64,000 bases of DNA from Limimaricola pyoseonensis. GTDB taxonomy: Bacteria; Pseudomonadota; Alphaproteobacteria; Rhodobacterales; Rhodobacteraceae. The notes under the pieces are model-generated. The model was not told the DNA's origin, did no database searches, and was given only the letters and a program-made list of their open reading frames with translations. The position numbers were made by a program, and so were the translations under genes. The stretch spans positions 372,001 to 436,000 of the forward strand of contig NZ_FNAT01000001.1 of the NCBI RefSeq assembly GCF_900102015.1. Direction: 5' to 3'. Below are positions 21,401 to 28,551 of the stretch, piece after piece (within the stretch, counting starts at the first letter, position 1; each line of letters starts with the position of its first letter).

Positions 21401-21934
21401 GAGGAGCAGATCTCCAAGATCAAGTCGGGCGAAGTCGAGGGCATCCAGGACGAGGGCCAGTGGGCGCCGCAGATCAATCTCGGCGTGCCGGTGCTGATCC
21501 CCGAGGATTACGTGCCCGATCTCGACGTGCGGCTCGGCCTCTACCGCCGCCTCTCGGAGCTGACCACCAAGGTCGAGCTCGAGGGCTTCGCGGCCGAGCT
21601 GATCGACCGCTTCGGCCCGCTGCCCAAGGAAGTGAACACGCTGCTGCTCGTGGTGCGCATCAAGGCGATGTGCCTGCGCGCCGGGATCAGCCAGCTCGAC
21701 GGCGGACCGAAGGGCGCGACGATCCGCTTCCACAACGACAAGTTCGCCTCGCCCGAGGGGCTGGTCGAATTCATCCAGGACCAGAAGGGTCAGGCCAAGG
21801 TGAAGGACAACAAGATCGTGGTGATGCGCGACTGGGGCAAGGAGGCCGACAAGATCCGCGGCGCCTTTTCCATCGCCAAATCGCTGGCCGAGAAGGTGAA
21901 GGACGCCAAGAAGGCCAAGGCCGTCGCACAATGA
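18470..21934 (+). CDS. mfd: Transcription-repair coupling factor
   Basis: Mfd is a 1154-residue ATPase that removes RNA polymerase stalled at DNA damage and recruits UvrA. Its modules appear in order. The N-terminal UvrB-like module includes FPAWDCLPYDRVSP near residue 65 and GDYAIRGGIIDIFPPG near residue 155. The RNA polymerase-interacting domain has LSPGDLVVHVDHGVGRY near residue 480. The helicase motor has Walker A GDVGFGKTE near residue 625 and DEEQ near 725. Motif V-VI sequence (TTIVESGLDIP and QIRGRVGRS) follows. The TRCF C-terminal domain closes it. The length is normal. Its stop overlaps the start of a GT2 gene by ATGA, an unusual coupling of repair with envelope genes. Confidence 0.97.
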   Translation: MTRNTGSRITVSGAPEGFDARLVLQETERAKGPVIHVARDDKRMAAMRAAIEFYAPDMPVITFPAWDCLPYDRVSPAAEISAARMAVLAGLLHDMPERFVLLTTVNAATQRVPARELLRGAAFSAKVGNRIDEAGLRHFLVRMGFTQSPTVTEPGDYAIRGGIIDIFPPGQGGPVRLDMFGDVLDGARRFDPASQRTTDKLDSVELAPVSEVILDDDAITRFRQNYRIEFGAAGTDDPLYEAVTNGRKHAGMEHWLGFFQDGLETLFEYLPGAPVTLDDQAGPQREARWTLVRDAYETRRHAMSQMGRIDSIYKPAPPESLYLDEDGWQAATAGRRVLRFAPLPQATGPGVTDAGGRIGRNFSPERQQESISLFAALAKHVKDRMKTGPVVIASYSEGARERLSGLIEDEGLAETIHVRDWKGVGKRGLHLAVWPLEHGFETDDLTVISEQDVLGERLIRRARKKRRADNFLTETQSLSPGDLVVHVDHGVGRYHGLEVITAAGAAHECLALEYAENAKLYLPVENVELLSRYGHEEGLLDKLGGGAWQAKKAKLKERIRQAADRLIRIAAERALRSAPKLVPHDSIWEQFLARFPYDETEDQLQAIEDVLNDIESGHPMDRLICGDVGFGKTEVAIRAAFVAAMSGVQVAVIAPTTLLARQHFKNFEERFRGFPINVKPLSRFVSAKEASATREGLAKGTVDIVVGTHALLSKSVKFKELGLLIVDEEQHFGVTHKERLKALRTDVHVLTLTATPIPRTLQMSLTGVRDLSIIGTPPVDRLAIRTYVSEFDTVTVREALLRERYRGGQSFFVVPRVSDLPEIEEFLKTEVPEVSYVVAHGQMAAGELDDRMNAFYDGRYDVLLATTIVESGLDIPTANTMIVHRADMFGLAQLYQIRGRVGRSKTRAYAYLTTKPRAPLTAGAEKRLRVLGSLDSLGAGFTLASQDLDIRGAGNLLGEEQSGQMNEVGFELYQQMLEEQISKIKSGEVEGIQDEGQWAPQINLGVPVLIPEDYVPDLDVRLGLYRRLSELTTKVELEGFAAELIDRFGPLPKEVNTLLLVVRIKAMCLRAGISQLDGGPKGATIRFHNDKFASPEGLVEFIQDQKGQAKVKDNKIVVMRDWGKEADKIRGAFSIAKSLAEKVKDAKKAKAVAQ

Positions 21935-22671
21935 CACAAACATCAAGTTCAGATCGCAAGCGAATGATTTCGCTTGTCATTCCGGCCTACAACGAGGCCG
22001 GCAACATCGAGGCGCTGGTGCGCGAGGCGTTCGAGCTTCTGCCCGCGGACCTGCTTGGCGAGGTGATCGTGGTCGACGATTGCTCGACCGATGACGGCGT
22101 GGCGCGACTCGTCGCGCTGCGCGAGACCCATCCGCGCCTGCGGGTGCTGCGCCATGCCCGCAACGCCGGCCAGAGCGCGAGCGTGCGCACCGGGGTCGCC
22201 GCGGCGCGCTATCCGCTGGTCGCGACGCTCGATGGCGACGGGCAGAACCCGCCGGGCGACATCCCGGCGCTGGTGGCGGCCTACGACCCGGACGGGCCGC
22301 AGCTTGTCGGAGGCGTGCGCGAAAAACGCCGCGATACCCGCTCCAAGCGGATCGCCTCGCGTCTGGCCAACGGGCTGCGGCGGCGCGTGCTGAACGATGA
22401 TTGCCCCGACACCGGCTGCGGCCTGAAGGTGTTCGAGCGCGACCGGCATCTGGCGCTGCCGTTCTTCCACGGCCAGCACCGCTACCTGCCGGCGCTGTTT
22501 CGCGCCTACGGGGCGCGCACCGCCTATATCGCCGTGGGCGACCGCGCCCGTCAGCACGGCGCCTCGCACTACACCAACTGGAAGCGTGGCCTGCAGGGCG
22601 TGCCGGACCTGATCGGCGTGCGCTGGCTGGTGATGCGGGCCCGGCCAGCCCGGGCCGAGGAGGTCGCATGA
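21931..22671 (+). CDS. Family 2 glycosyltransferase (polyprenyl-phosphate sugar synthase type)
   Basis: This 246-residue cytosolic GT-A enzyme begins MISLVIPAYNEAGNIEALV a few residues after the start. It has VVDDCSTDDG near residue 50, the DxD-type LDGDGQNPPGD near residue 100, and DTGCGLKVFERD near residue 160, then RQHGASHYTNWKRG. This is the dolichol-phosphate-mannose-synthase-like subgroup that loads a sugar onto a polyprenyl phosphate. There are no C-terminal membrane helices. The ATG lies inside the mfd stop (ATGA), and its own stop overlaps the next gene by ATGA. With the LAB_N and GT39 genes it should make and use a lipid-linked sugar donor. The sugar is unknown. Confidence 0.85.
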   Translation: MTQTSSSDRKRMISLVIPAYNEAGNIEALVREAFELLPADLLGEVIVVDDCSTDDGVARLVALRETHPRLRVLRHARNAGQSASVRTGVAAARYPLVATLDGDGQNPPGDIPALVAAYDPDGPQLVGGVREKRRDTRSKRIASRLANGLRRRVLNDDCPDTGCGLKVFERDRHLALPFFHGQHRYLPALFRAYGARTAYIAVGDRARQHGASHYTNWKRGLQGVPDLIGVRWLVMRARPARAEEVA

Positions 22672-22988
22672 GCATCTTCGTCGAATGGTTCGCGGGAACC
22701 ACCTGGGTCGAGCTTCTGTGGCTCACCGTCGGCTTCATGGCGCAGGCGATGTTCTCGGCGCGCTTCCTCGTGCAGTGGATCGCCAGCGAGAAGGTCCGCC
22801 GCTCGATCGTGCCGGAGACGTTCTGGTACTTCTCCTTCGCGGGAGGGGCGATGCTGCTGGCCTACGCGATCTACCGGCGCGACCCGGTCTTCATCATGGG
22901 CCAGGCCTTCGGGCTGATGGTCTATGCGCGCAACATCTATTTCATCTGGATCGAGCGCCGGGCGGGCGAGCCGGGGCATGAGAACTGA
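22668..22988 (+). CDS. Lipid A biosynthesis N-terminal (LAB_N) domain membrane protein
   Basis: This is a 106-residue membrane protein with three hydrophobic segments. It matches the LAB_N domain: WVELLWLTVGFMAQAMFSARFLVQWIASEK, then SIVPETFWYFSFAGGAMLLAYAIYRRDPVFI and GLMVYARNIYFIW. In some bacteria this domain is fused to LpxB; here it stands alone. Small proteins of this type accompany polyprenyl-phosphate glycosyltransferases that modify lipid A or other glycolipids and may move the lipid-linked sugar across the membrane. It is coupled to both neighbours: ATGA overlap with the GT2 gene and an 11-base overlap with the GT39 gene. Confidence 0.85.
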   Translation: MSIFVEWFAGTTWVELLWLTVGFMAQAMFSARFLVQWIASEKVRRSIVPETFWYFSFAGGAMLLAYAIYRRDPVFIMGQAFGLMVYARNIYFIWIERRAGEPGHEN

Positions 22989-24360
22989 CCGCGCCTGGAT
23001 CGGCCTGATCCTCGGCTGGGCGGCGCTGCAGATCGCGTGGCGCTATGCCCAGGGGCCGGCGCTCGAACTGGACGAAGCCGAGGCTTTCTACCACGCGCGC
23101 GAGCTGGCGCTTGGCTACAACGCCCAGCCGCCGCTGTATTTCTGGCTGCAATGGGGCGTGTTCCAGCTTGTCGGCGGGAACGTCTTCGCGCTGGCCCTTC
23201 TGAAGAACGCGCTCTTGGCGGGCGGCGCGCTGTCGCTCTACGCGATGCTGCGCCGGCTGCGGCCGCCGCTCGAGGCGGGCCTCGCCGTCGCGGCGCTCGG
23301 CCTGCTGCCGCAGATCCTGTGGGAAGCACAGCGGGCGCTCACCCATTCGGTGCTCGCGACCGCGGTCGCGCTGATGCTGATGGCGCTCACCGACCGGATC
23401 CTGCGGGCGCCGGGCCGGGCCTCGGCGCCGGACTGGATCGCGCTCGGCCTGCTGGCCGGTCTTGGCACGATCTCGAAGTGGAACGTGGCGCTGCTGCCCG
23501 CGGCGCTGCTGGTGGCGGCGCTGTGGCGGCGGCCGCGCCGCGCCGCCCTTTCGACGGGCGGGCTGCTGCTGGCCGCGCTGGCGCTGGCCGCGGTCGTCAT
23601 CGGGCCGCTGCGCTGGGTGCTGGACAACCCGGCCCTGGCGTCAGGCTCGGTCCACAAGCTGGGCATCGAGACGGGCGGGGCGCTGGCGCGCGCGCTGGAG
23701 GCGCTGGCCAGCCTTGCTGCGGCATGGGCCGCGTTCTGCGGCCTGGTGATCCTCGTGGCCGTCGGCGTCCGGCTCGGCACTCGCGCCGCGCCGCGCTGGC
23801 GGCCGGATGGCCAGGCGCGGCTGATGATCGACACGATGGTCGCGGGCACGCTCCTGCTGGCGCTCGGCCTCGTCGCCACGGGGGCGACCGAGGTGAAGGA
23901 CCGCTGGCTCCTGCCCGTGGCGATCTTCGCCGCGCCGGTGGCGGCGCTGTGGATGCTCGACAGGCTCGGCCCCGTGGGCCGCAGGCGGTTCGCCCTCGGC
24001 CTCGCCGGGTTGTGGGGTGTGGCGATCCTGCTCCTGCCGGTCTCGGGCCGGGTCGAGCCGGGCTACCGCGACACGGGCTTCCCCGGCCTCGCGGCTTGGA
24101 TCGAGAGCCACGCGCCGGAGGCGACGATCGTCACAGACGCGACATGGGTGGCCGGAAACCTGCGGCTGGCGCTGCCGGGGCGCGAGGTCTGGACGCTCGC
24201 GGACATGCCGCGGGACGGCGGCCCCGTGCTGTGGGTTTCGCGCGACGGGCAGGGCGAGGACGTCGCCCGCAGCGCCGGGCGCACCGCCGAGCCGCTAGGC
24301 GCGTACCTCACCACGCGCGGCCGGCGCGACCAGGTCTTCGGGCTGGCGGTCAGCCGCTGA
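22978..24360 (+). CDS. GT39/PMT_2-type membrane glycosyltransferase (ArnT-like)
   Basis: This is a 460-residue polytopic protein with roughly ten membrane helices and a C-terminal periplasmic part. The first loop has the family signature ALELDEAEAFYHARELALGY, with the Asp-Glu pair of the catalytic site, followed by QPPLYFWLQWGVF. TEVKDRWLLPV appears later. Such enzymes take a sugar from polyprenyl phosphate and transfer it to lipid A, glycolipid or protein on the periplasmic side. It completes the three-gene module with the GT2 and LAB_N genes, a set that recalls the rhizobial galacturonic-acid transfer genes, though the sugar cannot be told here. Its stop is only 2 bases from the stop of the convergent DsbA-like gene. 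Confidence 0.85.
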   Translation: MRTDRAWIGLILGWAALQIAWRYAQGPALELDEAEAFYHARELALGYNAQPPLYFWLQWGVFQLVGGNVFALALLKNALLAGGALSLYAMLRRLRPPLEAGLAVAALGLLPQILWEAQRALTHSVLATAVALMLMALTDRILRAPGRASAPDWIALGLLAGLGTISKWNVALLPAALLVAALWRRPRRAALSTGGLLLAALALAAVVIGPLRWVLDNPALASGSVHKLGIETGGALARALEALASLAAAWAAFCGLVILVAVGVRLGTRAAPRWRPDGQARLMIDTMVAGTLLLALGLVATGATEVKDRWLLPVAIFAAPVAALWMLDRLGPVGRRRFALGLAGLWGVAILLLPVSGRVEPGYRDTGFPGLAAWIESHAPEATIVTDATWVAGNLRLALPGREVWTLADMPRDGGPVLWVSRDGQGEDVARSAGRTAEPLGAYLTTRGRRDQVFGLAVSR

Positions 24361-24362
24361 GC

Positions 24363-25013
24363 TCAGCCCTCGCCCTCCGCGGCGATCTGCGCGCGGATGT
24401 CGGAGATCACCTGGGCCCAGAGCTCGGGCGGCTGCGCGCCGGGCACGGCGTGGCGCTGGCCGACGATGAAGGTCGGCACCGCCTGCACGCCCATCTCGCG
24501 GCTGTGGGCGTCGCGGTTGCGGATGGTCTCGGCATCTGCGTCGCTTTCCAGCAGCCGGCGCACCACGGCGGCGTCCATCTCGAGGCTGTCAGCGATATCG
24601 GCCAGCACGTCGTGGTCGCCGATGTCGCGGCCTTCGGTGAAGTAGGCCTTGAACAGCGCGCTCACGGCGGCCGTCTGCCGCCCCTCGATGCCGGCCCAGT
24701 GGATCAGCCGGTGCGCGTCGAGCGTGTTGGGCGTCCTGGCGATCCGGTCGAGGTTCAGCTCGAGCCCGGCCTCGGCGGCCCGTTCGACGATCGGGGCATA
24801 GGCCTTGGTCGCGCCTTCGCGGCCGCCGAACTTGGCCTCCAGATAGGCGCGCCGGTCCATGCCGCCCGCCGGCATGTCGGGGTTGAGCTGGAACGGGTGC
24901 CACTCGATGGTGAAGGGGTGGTCGGGATGGTCGGCCAGCGCCCGGTCGAGATTGGCCTTGCCGATCCAGCACCAGGGGCAGATCGGGTCTGAGAGAATGT
25001 CCAGTTTGACCAT
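24363..25013 (-). CDS. DsbA-family oxidoreductase (FrnE type)
   Basis: This 216-residue thioredoxin-fold protein starts MVKLDILSDPICPWCWIGKA. CPWC is the redox motif, and there is no signal peptide, so it is cytosolic. QAVPTFIVGQRHAVPGAQ near the C-terminus is the cis-proline segment of the FrnE/2-hydroxychromene-2-carboxylate isomerase branch. FrnE proteins act in thiol redox balance and oxidative stress. I chose the ATG at 25013 next to the fold; upstream sequence in frame shows no homology. It diverges from the XRE-cupin regulator with 88 bases between starts, so that regulator may control it. Confidence 0.85.
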   Translation of the reverse strand: MVKLDILSDPICPWCWIGKANLDRALADHPDHPFTIEWHPFQLNPDMPAGGMDRRAYLEAKFGGREGATKAYAPIVERAAEAGLELNLDRIARTPNTLDAHRLIHWAGIEGRQTAAVSALFKAYFTEGRDIGDHDVLADIADSLEMDAAVVRRLLESDADAETIRNRDAHSREMGVQAVPTFIVGQRHAVPGAQPPELWAQVISDIRAQIAAEGEG

Positions 25014-25101
25014 GGCCGGGCCCTTCGGTGATGAGTGCTGGGACAGGGGCTGAGGGCTACGCGCTGCGCGGCGATGTTGCAAGTCGGATGGGCAACGTCG
25101 T

Positions 25102-25743
25102 ATGGCATGCGCCATGACCACCTCCGATCTTCGCCCCGGCTCCCTCGTGCGCATCGCCCGCGAGAACGGCACGCAGGAATCCGCGCCGCCGCTCGATCTG
25201 GGCGCGCGGGTGCGCGAACTCAGGAAGGCGCAGGGCTGGACGCTGGAACAGGCGGCAGGCCAGGCGGGCCTGGCGCGCTCGACGCTCTCGAAGATCGAGA
25301 ACGGCCAGATGTCGCCCACCTATGACGCGCTGAAGAAGCTGGCGACGGGCCTCGGCATCTCGGTGCCGCAGCTCTTCACGCCGCCGCGCGACGGGCGCAT
25401 CACCGGCCGGATGGTGCATGTCCGGGCCGGCGAGGGGCGCGCGCAGATCACCGCGACCTACGAACACGAGCTTTTGGCCGAGGGGCTGCGGGCCAAGAAG
25501 ATGCTGCCCTACCGGGCGCGCGTGCGCGCCCGTTCCTTCGCGGAGTTCGACGGCTGGGTCCGGCATGACGGCGAGGAGTTCCTCTACGTGCTGACCGGCA
25601 CGATCCGCCTGCTGACCGAGTTCTACGAGCCGGTCGACATGAAGCGTGGCGACAGTGCCTATTACGACGCCGCGATGGGCCATAACGTGATCTCGACCAG
25701 CCCCGAGGATGCGACCATCCTCTGGGTCACCTCGCTGGACTGA
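25102..25743 (+). CDS. XRE-family regulator with C-terminal cupin domain
   Basis: This is a 213-residue repressor-type protein. Residues about 35-90 form an HTH_3 domain (RVRELRKAQGWTLEQAAGQAGLARSTLSKIENGQMSPTYDA by positions). Residues about 140-210 form a cupin (FDGWVRHDGEEFLYVLTG, KRGDSAYYDAAMGHN). Such two-domain regulators sense small metabolites such as amino acids or polyamines. Two in-frame ATGs (25102 and 25114) compete; the second gives MTTSDLRPG. It diverges from the FrnE-like gene and ends 4 bases from the CsbD-like gene stop. Confidence 0.87.
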   Translation: MACAMTTSDLRPGSLVRIARENGTQESAPPLDLGARVRELRKAQGWTLEQAAGQAGLARSTLSKIENGQMSPTYDALKKLATGLGISVPQLFTPPRDGRITGRMVHVRAGEGRAQITATYEHELLAEGLRAKKMLPYRARVRARSFAEFDGWVRHDGEEFLYVLTGTIRLLTEFYEPVDMKRGDSAYYDAAMGHNVISTSPEDATILWVTSLD

Positions 25744-25747
25744 CCGA

Positions 25748-26089
25748 CTAGCTGTCGTCGCGGCCGTCCTTGCTGTCGTCGTCGCCATAGGCGGCGTCGT
25801 CGCTGTAGACGTCCTCCGAGGGGTGCATCGAGCGGGCCGAGGCGATGATCCGCTCGTTGTCGCGGCTCTCGTCCATCATCGCGTCGGCCGGGTCGGTGCC
25901 CTCGAGCCATTCCGATACCTCGTCCCTCGCATCCTCGCGGGTCATGCCGGTCGCCTCGCAGAGATGATCGAGGAAGGGGCCGAGTTCGCCTTCGGTCGCC
26001 TCGACCTCGTCGGGATCGAGATCCGGCCATTCCGTCAGGATGTTGGGTACGAATGCGTGCCAGTGATTGGCGACGTGGCTCCATTTCAT
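25748..26089 (-). CDS. CsbD-like small acidic protein
   Basis: This is a 113-residue acidic protein. The first 60 residues follow the spacing of CsbD stress proteins: MKWSHVANHWHAFVPNI, then a W-x-x-L/D turn, GELGPFLDHLCEATG, and EDARDEVSEWLEG. The acidic tail (DDAAYGDDDSKDGRDDS by positions) extends beyond the usual CsbD length. CsbD proteins accumulate in general stress but have no known activity. Start is the ATG at 26089; an upstream ATG in frame adds only MRRPA. The next gene upstream on the same strand is the 46-residue lipoprotein 89 bases away. Confidence 0.6.
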   Translation of the reverse strand: MKWSHVANHWHAFVPNILTEWPDLDPDEVEATEGELGPFLDHLCEATGMTREDARDEVSEWLEGTDPADAMMDESRDNERIIASARSMHPSEDVYSDDAAYGDDDSKDGRDDS

Positions 26090-26178
26090 CGCGGGTCTCC
26101 TCATGCTGCCCGATCACTTGATCCGGCAACGGCAAGCGGGGGGACCGGGTTCCGGCCCGCCCGCTCCCGAGACCGCGA

Positions 26179-26319
26179 TCAGATCACGACATCGACCACG
26201 GCGAGCCCGACCTGCGCGGTGCCGACGGCGGCGTCGCCGACCACCCGCACCGGCGTGCAGCCCGCGGCCACCGCCCCCAGAAGGGCAAGTGCCGCGAGGC
26301 GGCGCAGGGGGCGGCTCAC
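26179..26319 (-). CDS. 46-residue lipoprotein coupled to the binding-protein gene
   Basis: This short gene starts at GTG 26319, and its start overlaps the stop of the preceding gene as GTGA, a sign of translational coupling. The product begins with a basic end (MSRPLRRLA), a hydrophobic run and the lipobox VAAGC, so the mature lipoprotein would have only 26 residues (CTPVRVVGDAAVG and onward), ending DVVI before TGA at 26179-26181. I do not recognise the family. The lipobox, overlap and lack of a better frame make it likely to be real. It may be an entericidin-like small lipoprotein or an accessory of the binding protein. Confidence 0.6.
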   Translation of the reverse strand: MSRPLRRLAALALLGAVAAGCTPVRVVGDAAVGTAQVGLAVVDVVI

Positions 26320-28187
26320 TCCGCCGCCTCCGTGGCCTTGTCCTCAGCACCTGCCTCGGCCTGCGGGTCGGCGCCGCCCGCCTCGTGCCACCAGACATCG
26401 GGCTGCCAGCCCGGCCAGTCGCCGAAGATCGGGATCACCTCGGGATGCTTCAGATCCGCGTCGTAGGCGATGCGGCTGATGTTCCACTGGTAGATCGGGA
26501 TCACGTGACGCCCGGCCGTCAGGACCCGGTCGAGCCCCTTGGCCGCGGCGAGGAAATCCTCTTGCGACTCGGAGGTGAGCAGAAGGTCGATCAGCCCGTC
26601 CACGGCCGGGTTCTTGACCCCCATCAGGTTGCGCCCGCCGGGGGTGTCGGCGGCCTCGGCGCCCCAGTAGAGATACTGCTCGTTGCCGGGCGACAGCGAC
26701 AGGCCGCGGCGGAAATAGGTCATGTCGAAATCGTAGGCGTCGGTGCGCTCCTTGTACTGCGCGCTGTCGACGGTCGAGATCTCCGGCGTGATGCCGATCC
26801 GCTCGAGCGACTGCACGTACATGTCGATGATCGCCGCGTTCTCGGAACTGCCCTGCTCGAGCAGGATCTCGAAGCGGAAGGGCTCGCCGGTCTCCTCGTT
26901 GGTGAGCACGCCGTCCTGCACCACCCAGCCCGCGCTCGACAGCAGCGTCAGCGCCGAGGCGATGTTCTTGCGGTTGCGCTCGGTGCCGTCGGAGACGGGC
27001 AGGGCGTAGCCCTCCAGCGCGCCCGGCGGCAGGTCGCCCTCCCAGCGCTCGAGGAACTCCTTCACCCGGCCCTCGGCCGGCCCCTCGTCCATGCCGAGCG
27101 GCGAGTTCGAGAAATAGGAGGTGATGCGCGGCTGCGCGCTGCCGGTCATCGCCTCGTTGATGAACTCGAAGTTGAACGCCTCGATCAGCGCCTGGCGCAC
27201 GCGCCAGTCCTCGAAGAGCGGGTTGCGCGAGTTCATCACGAAGCCGGTCATGCCCGAGGGCCGGGCATGCGGCAGCTCCTCGAGCACCACCTCGCCCGAG
27301 CGCACGCGCGGGAAGTCGTACTGGCTGTCCCAGCGCGCGACGTTGAATTCACGGGTAAAGTTGGTCTCGCCGGTCTTGAACGCCTCGAAGGCGGCCGTCT
27401 CGTCGCCGAAGAACTCGAGCCGGATCTCGTCAAGATTGGCGGTGCCGCGGCGGAACGGGATGTCCTCGCCCCAGTAGTCCTCGTTGCGCTTCAGCGACAC
27501 GAAGCGCCCGGCCTCGTAGTCGTCGATGACATAGGGCGCGGAGGTGATCGGGATGGTGTCGAGGCCGCTTTCGCCGAACTCCTGTCCCTCCCACTGCGCC
27601 TTCTTGAGGATCGGCCGCATCCCGGCCAGCAGCGCCAGCTCGCGGTCGGCGGTGTTGAAGGTCAGGCGCACCTTGCGCTCGCCGGTCTCCTCGATCTTCT
27701 CCACCTTCGACCAGAAGCCCTGGTAGCGCGGATGGCCCTCGGTCCCGAGCGTCTCGAAGGACCAGATCACGTCCTCGACGGTGACCGGGCTGCCGTCCGA
27801 GAACGCCGCCTCGGGGTGCAGGGTGAACTCGACCCAGCTGCGGTCGGGCGCCGTCTCGACGCTCTCGGCCAGCAGGCCGTACAGCGTGAAGGGCTCGTCG
27901 AGCGAGCGGCCCATCAGGCTCTCGCCGATCAGGAAGCTCAGCTGCCAGGGCACCGAGCCCTTGAGGATGTAGGGGTTGAGGCTGTCGAAGCCGCCGACCT
28001 CGGCGGTGGCCATGCGGCCGCCCTCGGGCGCGTCGGGGTTGGCATAGGGCAGCGCCTCGAACCCCTCCGGCAGGGCGGGCTCGCCATACATGGCGATCCC
28101 GTGCTGCGGTTCGGCCATCGCGGCCCCGGCGCCGAGCGCGGCGAGAAAACTCGCTGTTCCCAACAGCTTGACGTAAGGTGAATTCAT
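26316..28187 (-). CDS. YejA-like extracellular solute-binding protein, family 5 (orphan)
   Basis: This is a 623-residue periplasmic binding protein of the peptide/opine/nickel type (SBP_bac_5). It has a signal peptide (KLLGTASFLAALGAGAAMAEPQ), then HGIAMYGEPALPEGFEALPY, DGSPVTVEDVIWSFE near residue 120, FNVARWDS, GLSLSPGNEQYLYWG and a C-terminal acidic tail (EAGAEDKATEAAE). These features fit the YejA/microcin C-type oligopeptide binding proteins. Permease and ATPase genes (yejBEF) are normally adjacent, but here the next gene is a 46-residue lipoprotein, so this copy is an orphan. The ATG at 28187 opens MNSPYVK. An AT-rich region with a possible promoter lies upstream. Confidence 0.87.
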   Translation of the reverse strand: MNSPYVKLLGTASFLAALGAGAAMAEPQHGIAMYGEPALPEGFEALPYANPDAPEGGRMATAEVGGFDSLNPYILKGSVPWQLSFLIGESLMGRSLDEPFTLYGLLAESVETAPDRSWVEFTLHPEAAFSDGSPVTVEDVIWSFETLGTEGHPRYQGFWSKVEKIEETGERKVRLTFNTADRELALLAGMRPILKKAQWEGQEFGESGLDTIPITSAPYVIDDYEAGRFVSLKRNEDYWGEDIPFRRGTANLDEIRLEFFGDETAAFEAFKTGETNFTREFNVARWDSQYDFPRVRSGEVVLEELPHARPSGMTGFVMNSRNPLFEDWRVRQALIEAFNFEFINEAMTGSAQPRITSYFSNSPLGMDEGPAEGRVKEFLERWEGDLPPGALEGYALPVSDGTERNRKNIASALTLLSSAGWVVQDGVLTNEETGEPFRFEILLEQGSSENAAIIDMYVQSLERIGITPEISTVDSAQYKERTDAYDFDMTYFRRGLSLSPGNEQYLYWGAEAADTPGGRNLMGVKNPAVDGLIDLLLTSESQEDFLAAAKGLDRVLTAGRHVIPIYQWNISRIAYDADLKHPEVIPIFGDWPGWQPDVWWHEAGGADPQAEAGAEDKATEAAE

Positions 28188-28244
28188 TCTGCTCGAAGCC
28201 CCCTGAGTGGTTCGGTTCTTTGACCGGTTACGGTTGAAGAAAAT

Positions 28245-28272
28245 CGTATAGTCCCCCCCGATCATTATCAAA
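28245..28272 (-). promoter_or_regulatory. Candidate promoter of the binding-protein gene
   Basis: On the minus strand TTGATA (28271-28266) and TATACG (28250-28245) are 15 bases apart; shifting the -35 one base gives TTTGAT at 16. Spacing is short. It lies about 60 bases upstream of the ATG at 28187 and back-to-back with the candidate sRNA promoter. Confidence 0.35.
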
Positions 28273-28280
28273 CTTTATGC

Positions 28281-28309
28281 TTGGACGACGGCGGGGAAAG
28301 GCTTATAAG
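28281..28309 (+). promoter_or_regulatory. Candidate promoter of the small RNA
   Basis: TTGGAC (28281-28286) and TATAAG (28304-28309) are separated by 17 bases, close to the sigma-70 consensus. The predicted start (about 28316) lies just before a two-hairpin sequence ending in an intrinsic terminator, with no gene between. Confidence 0.6.
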
Positions 28310-28315
28310 GGACTC

Positions 28316-28389
28316 ACTGCTCGATAGGTTTCTTGCCTGTATGAAACCTGCCTCATAACTCAACGCCCGCTTCGGCGGGCGTTTTTTTT
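28316..28389 (+). ncRNA. Candidate small RNA of about 74 bases
   Basis: The stretch has the layout of a free-standing small RNA: a good promoter just upstream, a perfect 7-base-pair hairpin (28326-28332 with 28343-28349) with a 10-base loop, a short single-stranded linker (about 28350-28361), and a canonical terminator. It contains no open frame with a ribosome site. The 5' end is estimated, not observed. I cannot match it to a named family. It lies in the gap between divergently placed genes, with an SDR gene starting 163 bases after its end. The sharp terminator makes it unlikely to be merely the leader of that gene. Confidence 0.6.
28362..28389 (+). terminator. Intrinsic terminator of the candidate small RNA
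   Basis: A perfect 9-base-pair stem (28362-28370 with 28375-28383) caps a TTCG tetraloop and runs into eight Ts (28382-28389) on the plus strand. No protein gene precedes it on that strand for more than 2 kb, so it must end a non-coding transcript. Confidence 0.9.
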
Positions 28390-28551
28390 GGGCTTGAGGC
28401 TGTGCGGAGCGGCGTCCTGGCCGAGGCCTGCGAGCTCGATTCCGATACGCAGTGAAACCGCGTTTTTCAAGCGTTTAGGCGCGAAAGGGACTCGTCAGCT
28501 TCGGGTGTCGCGGCCATTGTGTCGCACAAACAGGCAGTATCGGAGAGTGCC

